64,000 bases of DNA, from the NCBI GenBank assembly GCA_034509495.1, contig CM067511.1, positions 29,059,990-29,123,989 on the forward strand, given 5' to 3'. The position numbers and the translations under genes were made by a program. Below the pieces are notes generated by a model, which was not told the origin of the DNA, ran no database searches, and saw only the letters and a list, made by a program, of their open reading frames with translations. This document shows, one piece after another, positions 63,236-64,000 of this stretch. This DNA is from Acestrorhynchus altus. Its lineage: Eukaryota > Chordata > Actinopteri > Characiformes > Acestrorhynchidae. The stretch's first letter is position 1. Every line of letters starts with the position of its first letter.

Positions 63236-63789
63236 GGCTGAATCAAAGGCTGAGGTGGAAAATAATTTGGCTACTGCAAAAGCATAATGATCCAAAACAC
63301 ACCCCAACATTCACGCTGATCCATTAGGGCTGAACGATTAGGGCTTGGAATTGCCACTGATTTCCTGAATTGATTAGATTCTGATGCAAAAGGCCCCAAT
63401 TTCATTCAACTCATTTCGATTCAATGTTGAATCATGTAGGCATATTTAGACCACACGGACCACCTAGATATTTGATTTGATTTTATGAAGGACGTTAACT
63501 CTGAATTAGGGTTTACTGAAAACTATCCAAACCAAAAAAAACAAAAAACACACACACACACACACACACTGTCATTTAGTCAAGGGTACCAAAACTTTTG
63601 CTTAATGTTATATTTGTTCATAAACTGACAAATGCAATGCAAACTTGGTTTCACCTTTATGAATTATAACGGCATGAATCCAAATGCAGTTCAAACACCA
63701 AGTAAAGATCAGTGTCACAGTGCATTTTTACATCCCGAATATCTACAAACACATGAATGGTCTCTGCCCACAAGGGGGCACCAGAAACA

Positions 63790-63890
63790 CACACCCCAGC
63801 CGATTCCTGCACTGCACCCAATGATTCCAGGTAGGCTCCGGATCCACGTTGACCCTGAACGGACCAAAGAGGGTCAGATAACGACAGACC
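63790..63890. repeat. Dispersed fish repeat fragment
   Basis: ATTCCAGGTAGGCTCCGGAT and GACCCTGAACGG are words of a common fish interspersed repeat. Only a fragment is visible. Confidence 0.5.
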
Positions 63891-64000
63891 ATTTCTATTG
63901 GTCTATAGATCCGGAGCTATTTATCCAGTGTACAGAGCAGCTGTATCATGATGAAGATAAAAAAATGAACAAAAATGGAGATACATGGTTTTCATTGGAC

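Larger units (their letters stand above)
61413..64000 (-). other. fcho2 upstream intron (partial)
   Basis: It carries a SINE (62960-63235), a repeat piece near 63790-63890 and a short CA run (63548-63570). No further fcho2 exon was found on the minus strand. Confidence 0.65.

Overview
The window looks like teleost fish nuclear DNA. It is about 60% AT and carries one large, intron-rich vertebrate gene. It also holds many long (CA)n and (GA)n microsatellites, fish-type Tc1/mariner relics, tRNA-derived SINE copies, and L2- and RTE-type LINE fragments. The species cannot be fixed from sequence alone; an ostariophysan (catfish or characin-like) fish is a guess. No prokaryotic, viral or organellar gene was recognised.

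The only protein gene I can support is fcho2 on the minus strand (FCH and mu domain containing endocytic adaptor 2). I could define 24 exons by reading splice signals, phase and protein similarity. They run from 61412 (5' side) down to the stop codon at 15512-15514. The first ~43 codons, including the start ATG, lie beyond the right edge. Exons from 61338-61412 to 49513-49609 encode most of the F-BAR membrane-bending domain. Exons from 42300-42366 to 23656-23788 encode the AP2-regulating linker. Exons from 21371-21482 to 15512-15534 encode the C-terminal mu homology domain, ending in the family-typical ...GRYMADC. The 3' UTR probably runs to about 12.63 kb. Intron phases match at every junction. 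The one doubtful exon, 38029-38195, appears to contain several small indels.

Region by region: 1-12.6 kb is intergenic with decayed Tc1 copies (one with an internal inversion), an L2 LINE fragment, SINE pieces and a TIR-bearing MITE. 12.6-15.5 kb is the putative 3' UTR. 15.5-61.4 kb is fcho2. 61.4-64 kb is part of an upstream intron.

The most interesting signals are all inside fcho2. (1) There is a probable U12-type AT-AC intron (38196-40924), with a textbook ATATCCTTT donor and a CCCTAAC branch site 13 nt before a terminal AC. About 2 kb of a 28-bp minisatellite fills it. (2) An in-frame 504-nt exon encodes a proline-rich linker with WVAF and DPF motifs, as used to bind the AP2 alpha-appendage. 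(3) Several in-frame exons have long UG or CA repeats within a few bases of their splice sites; one F-BAR exon lies between complementary (UG)n and (CA)n tracts. (4) The patch next to the minisatellite has the look of uncorrected long-read sequence.
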